Below are positions 23,324-37,472 of a stretch of DNA of 64,000 nucleotides, in pieces. The position numbers and the translations under genes are program-made. The stretch is from positions 30,531,778 to 30,595,777 of the forward strand of contig NW_019211455.1 in the NCBI RefSeq assembly GCF_002443255.2, read 5' to 3'. The number at the start of each line of letters is the position of its first letter. Position 1 is the stretch's first letter. This stretch comes from Varroa destructor. Its lineage: Eukaryota; Arthropoda; Arachnida; Mesostigmata; Varroidae. The notes under the pieces are model-generated. The model saw only the letters and a program-made list of their open reading frames with translations. It did no database searches and was not told the DNA's origin.

Positions 23324-26300
23324 ACAACATTGTACATAAGCAGCACAAGAACTAACAACATTGCATTTGCGTTCGGCCAACTACTAGCAGTGATGTGTTT
23401 GTGAACTGCGGCTGAATATTGGTAATCTCGAACGGTTTAGCATGATATATTCAATGTGATAACAAATAGCTATAACTGTACAAATTACACGCATATTTCA
23501 TGACAATAATAATTCTATTTTATTACAGTTACGATGAATTACGAAGAGTGAAGAAAAAAAAAACAGACGGTCTAAAAAAGGTAAAATTTCAAAACGCATT
23601 TTATACGTTTGAAATATTTACCTTTTTGTTTATTCATCAGGTTATTTTGCTTGTTGTATATCACCTAGTTTTATTAGTACATGCGTATCTTTTTTGCGAA
23701 TTCTTACTCGTGCGTTATAATCTGTCTATATTTTGGTCTCGTCTCAATGTTGATAGTCACCTAGCAGGTCGCCAAAAAATTCAAACACGATGTACTACGA
23801 AAATGAAGCTTACCTTGGCACAGTGACCCCTTCTAGAAGGGTTCTTGTCAATATTTCTACCCGTTTTCAAAAAGGATGGTTTACAATTTTTGATGACACG
23901 ATTAAAAGATGGCGTCTGTATATGGATAGAATAGGAAAACACGAGCTGTGGAACAATGTTTCCAGACCACAAATGAACACTAATGTAATTCGTCTGCGTT
24001 GATCCGCGTATCAGAAGCTGTTACTTCACGTCTATAGCTTTGAAGGTATAGAATAATTGGGAGAAGCTTTAAACTAAATACGAATAATGTCAGATGCTGG
24101 CAGCAAGTACGTTTATAGAACGAAGTAAATGATCCTTATTATGTAGGGGGTTAAGGGTGAATATTAGAAAAACGACTTCCAGCTATAAATTCTATACACA
24201 GCGGCTTTATTGCAGTTCGATTGACAGATCTTTGCAAGAGAAGTTTAGTTCTTTTACTTGGTAAGATCTCGCAACAAGTGTTCTAAAAAAGATTCTAGAA
24301 GAAGTTGTCGCAGCAGTCTGTTCGTCTATGCTTAATCGAGAGTAACGCGATCGCTCAGCTTCTGCGAACACGAGACTGGAACCAATTTGTCGCTACGACA
24401 GACGACCACAGCAGCGAACATAGATTTGTTTTGTTCACTCAAGGTATACTAGGATGCACTTTATTATAGTGTTCTTTAACTTCCCGAAACTGTATTTCCT
24501 AATAGTTGTATAACGGGACCCAAGTGTAACACTCGTTCTTACTGATGTTAATAACACAAAAAAAAAAGATGTTCGCGGTACTGAACCGCTATTCGGCCTA
24601 CTTCGGCGGTCGTTCTTAAAAGAGAATCTCTTTTTTTATTTTTCCTTTGAGTTCTATTGAAAAGTTGTGAAGACATTCGGCCAGGAAGCCTTCAGCGAGG
24701 CCACAGTATAATAATGGCGCAATCGAATTAGGAGATCGAAGGGCACAAAGCAGGCAACTGTATTTTAGGATCTCAACCGGAGAACTAAGTTGCTGTGATC
24801 ACTGAAACCTATTGTCTAGAGGTTCCAGGCGGATCTTTCGCAGATTCCAGTTGCCGAAATGTCGTTCCACGCGTATTTCCATGTGTTGTACAATAAAGCC
24901 ATTGTTCGATATTCTTCTTCGTCTTCAACATTTTCATTCTAACATGATGACACGTCCTTCGAGGAATCCTACATTACGTAGAGCCGATAGGAAACGTGTT
25001 TTCTATGCCGTTGTGTTTCGATGGTCATAGCAACTTATTCACTCGTTTCTCCGTTCAAGGACCTAAGGTCCAATGAGCCCCTTTATTGTGTAATTTTCAT
25101 GCTTGATATGTTTGCACCAATAATCGTAAATAACTGTCGTTTTGTTAAAAGCATCTTTTTCCAACATTAAGTTGATATTCACCGAAAGCTGAATGGTATA
25201 GCAGGTTTGATCAAACCTTGTTTTTGGGCTTTAACGCACGATCCTGCATCTTTGTTGTACCTTAGATATTTTCATAAACAGACAATAAATGATTAAAATA
25301 TTATTGGTCAGCAGCCGGTTTACGAATAACGGTCCATTCCTTTGCAAATAGCTTAAGGCTAATATGGGTCAAGGTTATCGAGTAATTCTAATTTTCGAGA
25401 AAATATATTCATATAGATATAGCGTTGTTTTAGGAACATCGAGACTTTAAAGAAATAAAATCCTTTAAAGGCCAGAATAAAGGCCTTAAAATCCGTTTAG
25501 GCCGGAAAGTGTTCATTGTGCAGCTGCATGCTTGCCACTTACCAATTTTTGCCGTCAAAGCAGAGTGCGTCAGTTCAAAAGAGCAAGATTTTTCTTTAGC
25601 TAATTTTTATACGCAGCTTTTGCATAATCTGTTTGTAACTTTAGTCATGAACAAGACATACAGATAGATATGTTGAGAAGTATCGCATAACTTAGATTTT
25701 TCTTATTTCGTTTAGGTTCTAAGAAAAGATGGTAAACTTAAATTATTATTAAACTAGACGCTAGTCGTTGTTTTCGTTTGGTCTGTGTATCTTCTAAGTA
25801 CCTTTCAGCGAAATAAAAACTTACATTCCTAATTCTGTTTTTATTTGGTAATTACTTCCGTATTATGGACAACTGAACAGAACATTCATATGACATTTGT
25901 ACATCATCATACGAAAGTAATCTATTTTAGACTGTTCTATAAAGTAAAGTTTACCTTAACTACTTGCGTAAAACATGCCTTAGACCTTTTTTCAGAGGCC
26001 ATATACAATCGAGCTAGATTGGTCGTTTTTCGTTCTCATTGAGCATAATATTAATAAGGAACGTCTTGTGACAGATGTCGGTTTTTCAATTCATATCCAC
26101 GTTTTATATCTTATCATTGAAGCCACTGGCGCAGAGGGACCAACTCGAAAGGATGCGGTCCGCCATATAAAAACCTTGAGTATAATCGGAGTAGTATAAT
26201 TCTGGAACCTTTCACATATAGAAGCGTGTTCTCTCTGTACTCTACTTCTGAAAGAGTTCGCGTCAAATGTCAAAAGGAGAGCCGTGACCTGAAACTGTGA

Positions 26301-29300
26301 CAGCGCGTTTCAGTGACTGTATATTGATAAGCAGACTTCATTTTAGTGCAGCGCAGAAATCAGACTGGGGTCTCCATATTACCTGTTCAGTGGGCTCAAT
26401 CTCAGGCATAGACGGGATGAGATTCTACCAGCTCCGAGTCAAGTTGCTCAGAGTGACCGCTCTACGAATCGGGTTATCTAGACAAGCGGTGTACATTGCC
26501 TTACGATGCTTAAATCGACGTGAAGCTCTGTGTTCAAATTACGTGGAGTTAGAAATTTTTAGATTTTGTGCCTATCAAATGTATAGCGTAACTGACCGCA
26601 TGATTTCGAATCTGTGCTCAGACTATGCTGTGATGCAAGCTATTAGGCTTTATGCTGGGAAAGAGGGCTACATGAACCAACGGCAAAACAAACGCGAGGC
26701 AAATTAGCGGATGCATCTATTATCTCCCTATAAACTTGAGACTAATACTTACAGCATATTTTCTCTGAATCAAACACTCGATATTTGTCGTTCCATCGCA
26801 ACCGGTGCTTCCCAACGTCATTTTTTCTTGTTCTTGTAATACACTTCGATTGAATTCAAGAGCCCCTAGCGAATCCCCGGGGTTAAAATACTGTCATATA
26901 AAAGTTATACATCATTTTAAAATTTAAAACCCCCACTACAATTTCTCACTATTACCGGCTGGTCAGGTTAGAGATGACCAAAAGGTGTTCTACGCGGAAC
27001 CGCTTTCTCATTATCATATCCAGACTTGATGTAGGAGAATGCTAAATACTCCACTCCTATTGAAATAGTTATCAGTTTTCTGTTATAGCTGCTAAATTAA
27101 GCCCTGATCCTGACTCTACCGTGTCCGGTAAAGGCAGCATTCTTTTTTAATTTTCAACTTCTTTCCGACGGATATGATCAAACTATGTAAATACCTTAAA
27201 ACTGAGTGCAAAAACTTCTCCGCTTTTGTGCTTATTCAACGTCTAACAGAGCTAAAACAACACTTCCTGGCTCTAGTTTCGGACTTATGCAAGGCATCCC
27301 GATAGCGTTGAAAACCCGCCAGTTGGCTTTGAACAAAGGAATCAAGCCTGACGGATACGAAAGGATTTTTAGACATGCAAGAAAAGAGGTCTAAACTGTG
27401 AAACGTATGATTATTATTACACAGTTTTAACGCGACTGAGCGGTAGCAGATGACGCTGGCGAGATCAGGACACTCCGCCATATTAGCGTGGTAAAGTTGC
27501 AATGGATCGTATACTATAATATAACCTAAAAGTAAGTTAACGGCTAGGGCTATATAAGCACAGAAGGAGTGGCTGTGAAAAACTTGCTCTGGCCGCTCAC
27601 CAACACGGCTAAGTTAAATAAGTATATATAAAGGATAAAAACACTTAAATGTCCTGCGGTGCAGTGCTATCTTTGCGAAAACCGGTATTTGGTTCTCACA
27701 TTTCACTGCAATAATAAGGGCTTCTATAAGTTGAATGGATTATATGTAATGGAAATTTTCACCACACTTTCATTAGTTCGAGGGTACTATCTGAAATAAA
27801 AATAATAATCTAGGAACGAACGCGTGAATTAATATTCAGTGATGCTTTCTCCTTATATGTACCAATTGGGGAAGTTATTCTGTTGTGTTACGAGCGTTCT
27901 GATTGTGTTTATTCTTCCTATACTATACATCGAGTAATAATGGCCATTATAGCTATCCTGAACTGATAGACGTTTCGTAAGTTCCGATTCACCCTCTCAT
28001 TAATAGCTGATTTTTTATTTACAAAAGTTTTCGTAAAATGACAGGAAATAAAATGAGCATGATGAACCATAATTTTCAACATATATTGCAATGTGATTAA
28101 AAAAATGTTCGTTTGCGGTTTTTTTTTATTGAGAATGGGATATATTTTTCTAGCGATTCTAATGTTCGATTTATGTGCTGAAGGCGATAATAAACATAAC
28201 AATGCTTCTCCATTTACGAGCTGAAACAACTATCCCTGTTGGAATAACGCTAGATCAGCGTTCATCAGTTAATGAGTATATGCCCTACTTCTTGGAAAAT
28301 TTTTCATTCCGTTCGGAGCATCACTAAGGTGGCAATATTGATGTCCCCAAGCGCTGCAGACCGCCTACGTACTTTTTCCCTCTCTTACAGATGTTGGACC
28401 GACTCTCTTACATTAGCCCTTTCTCAGCGGGGCATCATCTCATAGACAACCCTCTCCATTGATGGAAGTCCACACGTTACGTTCGATCTTTATGTTTGGT
28501 GCTTTTTAAATACTTTCCTTCCGTATTTTGTAGATGTGTTTCGAAGCTGGCCGTACATTTTTCAGATTAGTACACTCGGAGAGAGCTGAAGCTATAGGAA
28601 ACAAAATTCATCCATTTTCCCAGGTAAGACGTTCCGATAGCGCCGAAACAGTATTGCTGTCTGTTGTGGCAGGCGCAATGAAATTAGTAGAAAAAGAATA
28701 GGATCCAACTTGTTCAACTTTTAACAAAGCAAACTGTATCCGTTGTTTGAACGATCACTTTCCTATGGGCCGATGGCAACCGATAGCAATAATGTTTTCC
28801 TCAAAATCGATAACGTAGTGAGGAATCTGGTTTTCCCCTTTGTGCCGCAGCGATAGCGAACACCTGTGCTTTAATTCTCATTGTGTTGATATGGCAGGCT
28901 GACCCTTGATAATGCTTTTTTTGCGATGCTTGTCCGTTAATAAAATTCTGATCATATTAAATCTATCAACAGTATTCGGTTTCTGATCGGTGAGTTAACT
29001 GGCATGTGTAGTGTAATAACTCAGACGAGGTTATATACTTGACTTCCCGCAGCTGAAACATCTTAGTAATATCACCTAGTTGCCATATTATCTCTCATTA
29101 TACCGCTAGTACAATGGGAAGAGAGGGAAAGAAATGCGGATGGCTCGCGAAATTTCAGCAAGTAACGACTTAACCACGATGGCGTATCATTGACTGGAAT
29201 AAGGCCATTATAGAAGCATATTAGATCTATTCTGCAAGTTTAGGCTCATGGATTTTTACCGCAAAAAAAATTTTCTGTATTTAGCCATCAAATTGTTGAC

Positions 29301-30978
29301 GATCAAATGGCCGGCGGATTCTATTGGCCTTACTGGTGCATCATTAGATTTGTAAAAAAAAATTATGGTTATGTTTGACTCGAATCACTCATATTTCCCG
29401 CAATAATCCCCGCAATGCTTTATATAGCATGTCTATTATAATTCTAAATTATAACTGAGGCTAAGCACTACTTCCGACGGATAAACGTGTAGTCTGCAAT
29501 GAGAAGCATTGCCACTAGTCTGATCATTTTTGGACTAGTCTACGCGCATACCCTCGATTCTTTATTGCCATTGTTTCATTTCATCACTCTGATTATGGCG
29601 AAGAAGGGTTACTTTACCTTACCTATTACGTTTCCGTTCGGTAGCCTCGTTCACTCCATGCAACTAGTCCACATGCAATATAAGTCAACCGTTTTTGTTT
29701 CTTTCAGGCATTTCTTAGGGTATTTCTTTACGTCTTACCAAACACAAATTTTTGTCTCTTTGAGATGAAGGTTTGGCCTAGCTCAAAGCTTAGATGAATC
29801 CGTCGAAGATAGCCGTTCCTTTTTCTGCCTCTTCTTGACACGGAGACATCACTTCTCGTCACTCGTTGTAGTTACGTGTGTAAACCTGTTATTGTGGGGG
29901 AGCGGGGGGGTGTTTTTGGTGCAGGGCCAGATGATCAGGCAGAACGAGCGGCTGTGTTTGTGGCTTGTGCGCTTTACTTGTCTGTGGGCGTCCAAGTTTC
30001 TAACGATTGATAAAAAAAACCATACACACAAAATGGTTGATAATAGATAACTGTTGATAGCCGTTGTTTTCAGACAATGAACAAGTAGTTTGTTAGGCGA
30101 AGTTAAACTCGGATACACGATACTTGGCTTCTGCCGCCAGTTCGATAATAAATATGAAAAACCTTACTGTGCTATGGTTTTAGCCATGTTTGTTTGTTCT
30201 CTTTCTACTTTCTGTTGTCAAAGGAAGTTCCATGCGGCTGAGTATGCAGCGGATGTGTGATGCAAAGCTGTTACAATTGAGTACTTGATAACTTAGCGGA
30301 ACACGTTTTTCGAAGAACTTTTGGGACCCAGAATCATACTTTGGGATCGAGAATCATAATACGCGATCCGGAACTTCAGCATCATCTAATGCATTTGTTT
30401 TTTAACCCGAGTGGCTGGATATGTTGGTGTAATGCTATGTTTTGAACTCTATTTCTTTCTAATTTTTCTCATTAAAACACTCATTTCGACTTTTTCAAAA
30501 TCGGGAGTAACTCACTAGAAATATACCTGGTTGAGTTCGGCTTGCAATGGTTTTTTTTTTCAAAGTTTCCCTAGTTTAATTAGCCGTCAACTTCTACAAC
30601 ACAAGAAATCCATTCACACACTAACAGTCAACAATAACTCCCAAAGTTTTTAAGAGGGGCTGAAAATCGTTTTAATTGCTGTTAAAAGACGCGGGCCCAA
30701 TCTATGTTATTCTTTTATACGTGAGGGAGTGTTATGTTCAAATATAAAAAAAGTCACGTGATTATATAGTAATTATCATTTGCATTCAAAATTTGCTTTC
30801 CACACAGAAGTGAGGCATGTTTAATACAATGTTAACGCAGTTCCGGGCATAAAACATGAAAAATTCATTTGTTTGTAAGAAGAATTAAAGAAAAGGAGCT
30901 ATGAAAGAGAAGCTTAACCTTGTCCTCTACAGAGGTCAAAAGCTGCCAAAGTAACTTATTTGGGATATTTCTGCCTTG
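23324..30978. other. intergenic, no recognised gene
   Basis: 7.6 kb without a gene I can support. Items seen: 24663-24760 reads weakly like a mariner N-terminus (TFGQEAFSEATV, then W-x-x-R), not convincing; 24298-24466 is a 56-codon open stretch of coding-like composition; 26297-26707 is a 136-codon open stretch without motifs, near the chance limit; 29499-29768 begins with a secretory-looking MRSIATSLIIFGLVYA; 30311-30370 is a degenerate tandem of about 20 bp (three units). Confidence 0.4.
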
Positions 30979-31425
30979 AACTGCGAAGTTTTCGAACGTG
31001 AACTGCCAGATGACAGGCTTCTAAAGACGCTCGTCACCGGTCACAACAAAAAGTGGTGTCTCCGTGTTGATATAAAATCATGAAAGGAATGGGTAGTTGC
31101 GAGAGATAAACCTAGAATTAAACCAGATACGTATCTCAAATAGTCGAAAGTTTGCGTTTGGTAGGTCTAGAAAAGAAGAACAAAACGGATTTCTATACAG
31201 CATTGTCGTGTCGAACATACAAGGCTATCTCACAAAAAAGACTCAATAGATAATGCAAAGCCATGCGGCAAACCAAATTCGTAATCGTACATGTAACGGT
31301 GAAGAGAATCTTCAAAACCCGAGTTGTTCAATACCAGACCTCAAACATTTCAAAAACTCAAGAAATAATCGATTGACAGATGGGAGAGAAATACAAAGAG
31401 TGGCGGAGACTACAGAAGAAATTAG
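30979..31425 (+). mobile_element. dead mariner transposon fragment upstream of SRD5A3
   Basis: The C-terminal two thirds of a mariner transposase, with stops. In order: NCEVFERELPDDRLLKTLVTG then HNKKW (family: TGDEKW, so the first catalytic Asp is gone), KEWV then DKPR-KPD, KVCVW, QKRLNR, DNAKP (31249-31263; second catalytic Asp present), LQNPSCSIPDL (31310-31342; family HPPYSPDL) and RWERNTKSGGDYRRN with a stop at 31423 (family RWQKCIDSNGDYFE). The text differs from the element in the mannosidase intron, so it is a separate subfamily. It ends about 165 bp before the SRD5A3 ATG. Confidence 0.8.
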
Positions 31426-31590
31426 TTAGTAAGACACCTTGTTTCTGTTAAGTGAATCGGATCGAATTTTTCTATGTTTTAATCTAATATAACGGACGTG
31501 TGTTATAAAACGTTACCACCAACGTTAAAACTCTGAAATGCATCGAATAATCTGAGGATAATTCTGATCCCTTTCAGATTGTAAGAGATC

Positions 31591-31677
31591 ATGCTAAATC
31601 TTCTTGACGTCGTTTGGATATTATGCATTGTTCCTGTTTGGGTCACTTATCTCCTACTGACACATTACCCAGATAAG
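31591..31677 (+). CDS. SRD5A3: SRD5A3 exon 1
   Basis: Encodes MLNLLDVVWILCIV onward, ending THYPDK: the first transmembrane span. Phase 0 donor AAG|GTACAT. It is followed by a 2.7 kb intron. Identified by joining in frame to exon 2, which restores the vertebrate-like LP-x-Y-GK sequence. Confidence 0.85.
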
Positions 31678-34600
31678 GTACATCTGCTTTGTTGTTTTTG
31701 ATAACTTCATTACTCATAATGTATTATTTTGAGAGGGTACCATTTGCGCCGACTTGCATTCCGTATTGTCTAAAAGCTAGCAAATGATTCAGAGGCTCAT
31801 ATATTTTGAAAGCACTCTTCTTTAGGATACAAACGCGTTAGAACAATTGCTCTCCGTGGGGTGTTCGGATTAATGCTCGTAGGCTCAAACATAAACGTGG
31901 ACATACGTTACTCGCACTTATATCATATTTTAATGTTATTATTTCTTATATAAAAGAAAAACGTGATTTTGGCGCACGATCGTGTAGTTAAGCCTAGGCT
32001 GGCTATTTGCATGAATTATATTCTATTTAACTGCTTAAAATTGGGTACATTGGGATAGCTATTAAGGCCTTTGCCAGTATGTTTAGCATTAGGCTTTGTG
32101 TCCATTATATTTTTTCTTTTGGTAAATCATTCCCTTTTCATTATTCCATATTTCCGCCATATTCATACATCTGTCTCGAAGCCCCAGAGTAGGGTTTTTC
32201 AATGGACTAATGGCACGGTATCCAAGATATAAGAAAGCCAATAACAAAATCATAATGGATTTTTTTTGAATGATAATGTTATAACTTGGAACGCTCGCGG
32301 ATAAACTTTAGCGTAACTGGGAAGCCACTAACTTGCATTTTGTTTCATTACATGCGCTATGAGATTCTTTTTCATTTTTTGACTTTAACGGGCGGAAAGG
32401 AGTGGGCGTAAGGTAACTCTGTTGTTCTGAACAAGTGAACTTTCAGTGTAGAAAAAATCTACAGCTGATGAAGGTGTTGTTTGACGTATAAATCAATTTT
32501 TCTCTAACTGTAAGCTACCTGTTCTTATTGATCTTATGAGACTGATTGTACACGACTACGGCAGAGGTTCTAACGTGGTACAGCCTCGTTTCCATGGTTG
32601 CACTTTGCATACTTCCATTCCTGTTTTGTCCTGCTTTTTCTGAAGTTTCCTAGTTAACGACTCATCCTAACACGCTCACTACTTAAAAGCAAGCCGACTG
32701 ACTGTTTTTGGCCGAAGTAAGCATCCTAACTGGTTGGATTCGATTAGACTAGGGCAAGGTTAAAAAATTGGACCGTAGACGCATCTTTAGTAATAGACAT
32801 CTTTTCGTTCCCTAACGCAACAGCTCTAAGGACAAGCACGCTTAAATAGAAAATCGAATACCTATTTCAATCCATCTCGAATTTGCTTAAATAAGAGTAC
32901 AATGATAATATGTCCAGGCGGTCAGATACTAACAAAATTCTGTTTTTTTCGCAAGCAACGAGGTATTTTTTCAAGCATTCTTAGTTCTTCTACAATTCCT
33001 CTACTTTACACTTCGTAGATATAATTACGTTGATCCAAGGATCAGGGTTGCTTTTAACTATATCTAAACCGTATTCGATATGTAGCCTGGGAACTATTCG
33101 TTACCCTATACCTTATATGAGATTTATCATGAGGAAACCTATCAGGAAAAGCGTTTCACTAATTGATAATGTAGAATTTCGAAAATAAAGACGAACGGGC
33201 TATCGTGAAACCTTTGTAGGCTTATGATGGTAACAATATTTTAGTACGACCATAGAAGTTTATGCGACGAAACAAAGTAAAATCAAATAGTTTTCATGAT
33301 CTCTTTTTTGAGATGGTCAGTCTAGCGAAGATGTACGTGTACCGGATCTGTAACAGGGTTGAAATTTATCCAAAAGAAAAGCTCAACAGTTATTTTTTAA
33401 TAAATCCTTTAAGACTATTTAGTAACTGGTGTCACCGAATCATCTAGTATGCAATTATACTCGACAAGCAATTTTCGAGTAAATTATCTGAGATAAGTTA
33501 CTGAATAACTTGCGTACTTAATGTCAGTTTTGCTTATTACCTTTGTTCTTTCAGTCTGCTTATGATCATATATTGCATAGAGTTAGATGAATCGAAATCG
33601 ATAAAGTTCTAAAAGGAATTAAAAAGCAAATCACACATTAATTATAGAAAAGTTACTATAATTTAAAAACAAACTCTCCCCTAGAAAGCGGCTAGATAAG
33701 AAAAATAGCATGAAATATGAAAAAGGAGACTACAAAAATGACGTTTTCAAGTCATTGAAAAACCGAAAACGTAAACACCGTATCACCCAGATTAACAGAT
33801 AGATGCTCTAATAAACAGACTTCCAAGGTTTGTGGAAAATTCGAATATAATTGCGTTCGAAATTCCTCTCATAATGAGTAATCAATGTCTCGTTGAAAAA
33901 ATCGACCTTGTCTATCCTAAACCTAACCTGTGTATGATACCATTTAATGAGCACTTAAGGGTACAGTAAATGAACGAAAGGTAGCACCTTTTACGGGATT
34001 ACCGCGACTAGCGAGCTGAGAAACCTTCCAAGAGGATGGATCAACACCCGACTAAAGGGTTATAAATACACTAGCCATCGTCGCGAACTTTTGTTTAAGG
34101 AAACATTTTGTTAGATTTGAGCGGGATCCAGGGATTACGTCTAGTATCGCCGTTATGCATTCAGCCAGACGGCTAGCTCCCGGCACTAGACGCAGTATGT
34201 CTACGTCCGGGTTCGAACCTAAATCTTCACCCACTGATTGTTATAAACAGTGTGCATTTTTCGTAAAAGTTAGTCTCTCAGCTCCGACATTCCGATAATG
34301 TGGGTATCTAAAATTGTAGCTGATCGGTACTTCTTACCTTATTTGAATGATTGCAGGTACCAGACGTGGTTGTGTCAGCTTTTCTATATGGAAAACTTTC
34401 AAAAAACAAAAGAGCATCGGTTCTGGCGAGAATATCAATTCCAAAAAGGTAAACGTATCATTTGTATTCTAAACTCAAAATTATGCTCGGTCAAAGATAA
34501 ACAACGCAACTATAATATGAATATGAAAAAAAATGAATCTATCGAAAACGCCGAGAAACATACGTTTTGAACAGTCACACTGTCAACTTTCCTTTGTGTG

Positions 34601-37434
34601 ACCTTCATATGGCCCTAACGGAATGCGTTTCTTTATTCCTTCTAGGTGCTTCACACAGTTTTATGAGTATGCAGTAGTCCTGTTTACCATATGGACCTTG
34701 GTCCTTTGCTGCATATCGATCGGCCTCGGTGCTGTGCCGCGGAAGCTGAAAATCACCATGGACGTTCTCATCCACAACCGCACCATGAAAGGTATCACTC
34801 ACATCAGAGACAAACTTTAAATACCATTTAGAAGCAATAGTAGGACCTCAGTGGCTATATTTGAACACGTTTTATTTTAAATTAGTTGCGACTGAGTTCA
34901 ATCTGGCCGATCTACTCTTCTCGGCTTCAATAGTTAGCCTACTGGGCAATGGATTCCGTCAAATGATGCTTATGCGGTTGATGAATTTGCCAGAAAATCT
35001 TCGACAGGATCTAAGAAAGTCAATAACTCTAAAAGAGATAATGATTTAAGGTAATAGGATGAGTACGTAATAAGATTCGGTTTGTTCTGTTTGCAGTACC
35101 GTTTGCCATTATTTTATGGACTCAACTCCTTCTAACTGTTCAGGTTGGTCATCTGTGATAAAAACATTATAGAACAACGTTGGCTCGTCAACATACATTA
35201 TACTCAAGGATAAATTATTACATATGGATATGGTTGTTATAGGTGGCTCGCCGTTGCTATGAATGTATGTTCGTGAGCGTCTTCTCAAACGTTCGAATGC
35301 ACATATGGCACTTTGCAATGGGTTTCATTTTTTACACTGGTAAGTTCAGAAGTCTATGAATGCTATATAATTACCAGTCATAGAGAGAGCGTCTTTGCAT
35401 CTACGATGTAAAAGTCTTTTTTTTACTAAATTTTCTAACATTGTATATACCAATATTTTATTTATTAAAGCATTTACAAGGTAATGTAAAATATTTCGAG
35501 GGCTACTGTAAGGTGGTCCACTTATGTTAATGTCGTATGTCGTAGCGGGGATGCGTTCCTCAGTGACCTTTAATAGTCAATTGTTTCTAAAACAAAACAA
35601 AACATTGTTCCCTGGATTTGAGCAAATAATCTATTAATAACATCTGATTTTTGCCCAAATTCAGATATTGTAGTAAATCTTTCGGCGTTGGAAAAACCTT
35701 TACCGATACTAAGACGTTCTTCTTTGCCCTAAATTGAAGGTCTGTATTATTGCAGATTTCCATGAGGTTTCTGAAAAATCCGAAGAAAAGTTTTAGTAGA
35801 AAAAACAATCGAGAGATCATTAGTAAAGTTTGGATCTTGGAAGTCTATCTAAATGGCCGCCTTTAATGCTCTTGGGTTGTCAAGGCAAAAGTTAGGTAGC
35901 GGTCAAAAAAGTACGGATGATACTTATTTACCGTTCCGATGAGAGCCAAACATTCAATCTTTGACAAGTACCACCTCACCTATTAGGCCGAAGGTTGCCA
36001 CTAGAGTACATCACCATGCGTTTTCTCTTTCTTGTACTAGACCAAAATTACACCCCAGCCTGATGCCAATTACGTTACGACTCTTATGACCTGAGAGGTG
36101 TGATTTCAAAAATCGCCTAGTGACAAAAACCGTCAACACTCCTTCGACAACTAAATATACCGCGAAACTACGAACAGTTTAGGTTCATAAAGTATTAACT
36201 TATACAATTTCCAGCATACTTTTAACAGAAAAAGCTATCGTTTCCTTTCGATGTCTAGATTTTCGGGGGATTAATTTCCCCTTCTCTACGCGCCAAAATA
36301 ATTATATATTGACTAATATATACCCCAAAATCTACCGCGTTCAATACGGTCGTTTTCTGTTCTTGTAACATATTGAGTGGCTATTAGGTAGCTCCAAATA
36401 ATTTAATTTTGTCGTTTCCTCGTAGATGCTTATAGGTAAACTCGGTAGATCTTTTCGTAACGTTCGCGTTTAAGGCGTGCTTTTGAAATTCCCATACACC
36501 TCGATAAAATTCAGTCTGTAACGGTTTGATTCGTTTCGCGTCTACAGAGTTTATCGACCGTGACACACTCATAACCGCCCTAGTGAATCTTGTCTAAAGG
36601 TAGAACCAAATCATGGCATAATTTTATTTAGGATTATTAGAACTTTATATTTATTAAACTAAACACTAGGTTGAAAAAGGGTACGTTTAAGTTCTATTTG
36701 CTAATTCAGGTTTATAATATCATCCGAATACGTAAAGCAGAAAAAAAGTTCGGAGATCACACGATATTCGAGAGAAAACGCCACCTGTTCATCTGTTTTC
36801 GTCAGATCAGGTAGTGACACAACGAAAGTTGTTCGGTGAGATCGTGTTGAGCACTATCCACGTAATAGCGACCGTTGCCATTAACGCTTGAAATAAAAGA
36901 GATTTTATCGTGCATTGTTGTATGTGCGACATAGAAATATTTCATGTAAACGTACACTTAAACACATTAGGCCTAATCGCTTAGCGTTTCGTAAAAAAAA
37001 AATAGAACACTTTATTTTCGAGCTTTAATGCTTGGTTTGGAATTGCTAGGTTATCCGAAAAAGTGTATACTTTTATTATGAACAGGTGTGCAATATTCAT
37101 TGTTATCGCTGGCTTTGCCAGTTGCTCCGGAACTACCCGCGTTTTCGTTGTCTGACCTCTGGTCAAGTCATGTCATCTTAGGCAGCGTCATGTGGCTAGT
37201 GGCTGTCTGGCTTGAATACGACACAGCCAAGCGATTTGCTGCCTTCCGCAAGAACGCAGATGGAAAGGTGGGCTAGTATTCGTGCGCTCATATATATAAT
37301 TCAGTAACCAGTTATCATATATGGAAAAACATATCTAATTTCAATAACGAACGACACCAATGGCTTTCTCAGACCATACGGATAGATAATTAGAAGATTT
37401 AATCCGTCAATAGATTCGGCAGTTTGTTTGTTTG

Positions 37435-37472
<38 letters not shown>

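Noticed and set aside
24663..24760. Possible mariner N-terminus (TFGQEAFSEATV)
   Set aside because: Only one block fits, with stops, and no DAPRSGRP, GDEKW or DNARPH block follows.
26297..26707. 136-codon open stretch, plus strand
   Set aside because: It starts at GTG, has no motif or splice context, and a stretch this long is expected a few times by chance in 64 kb of both strands.
34190..34225. GGTTCGAACC suggesting a tRNA gene
   Set aside because: The flanking bases do not form a T-arm stem and no A box stands at the right distance; the site belongs to the R1 repeat.
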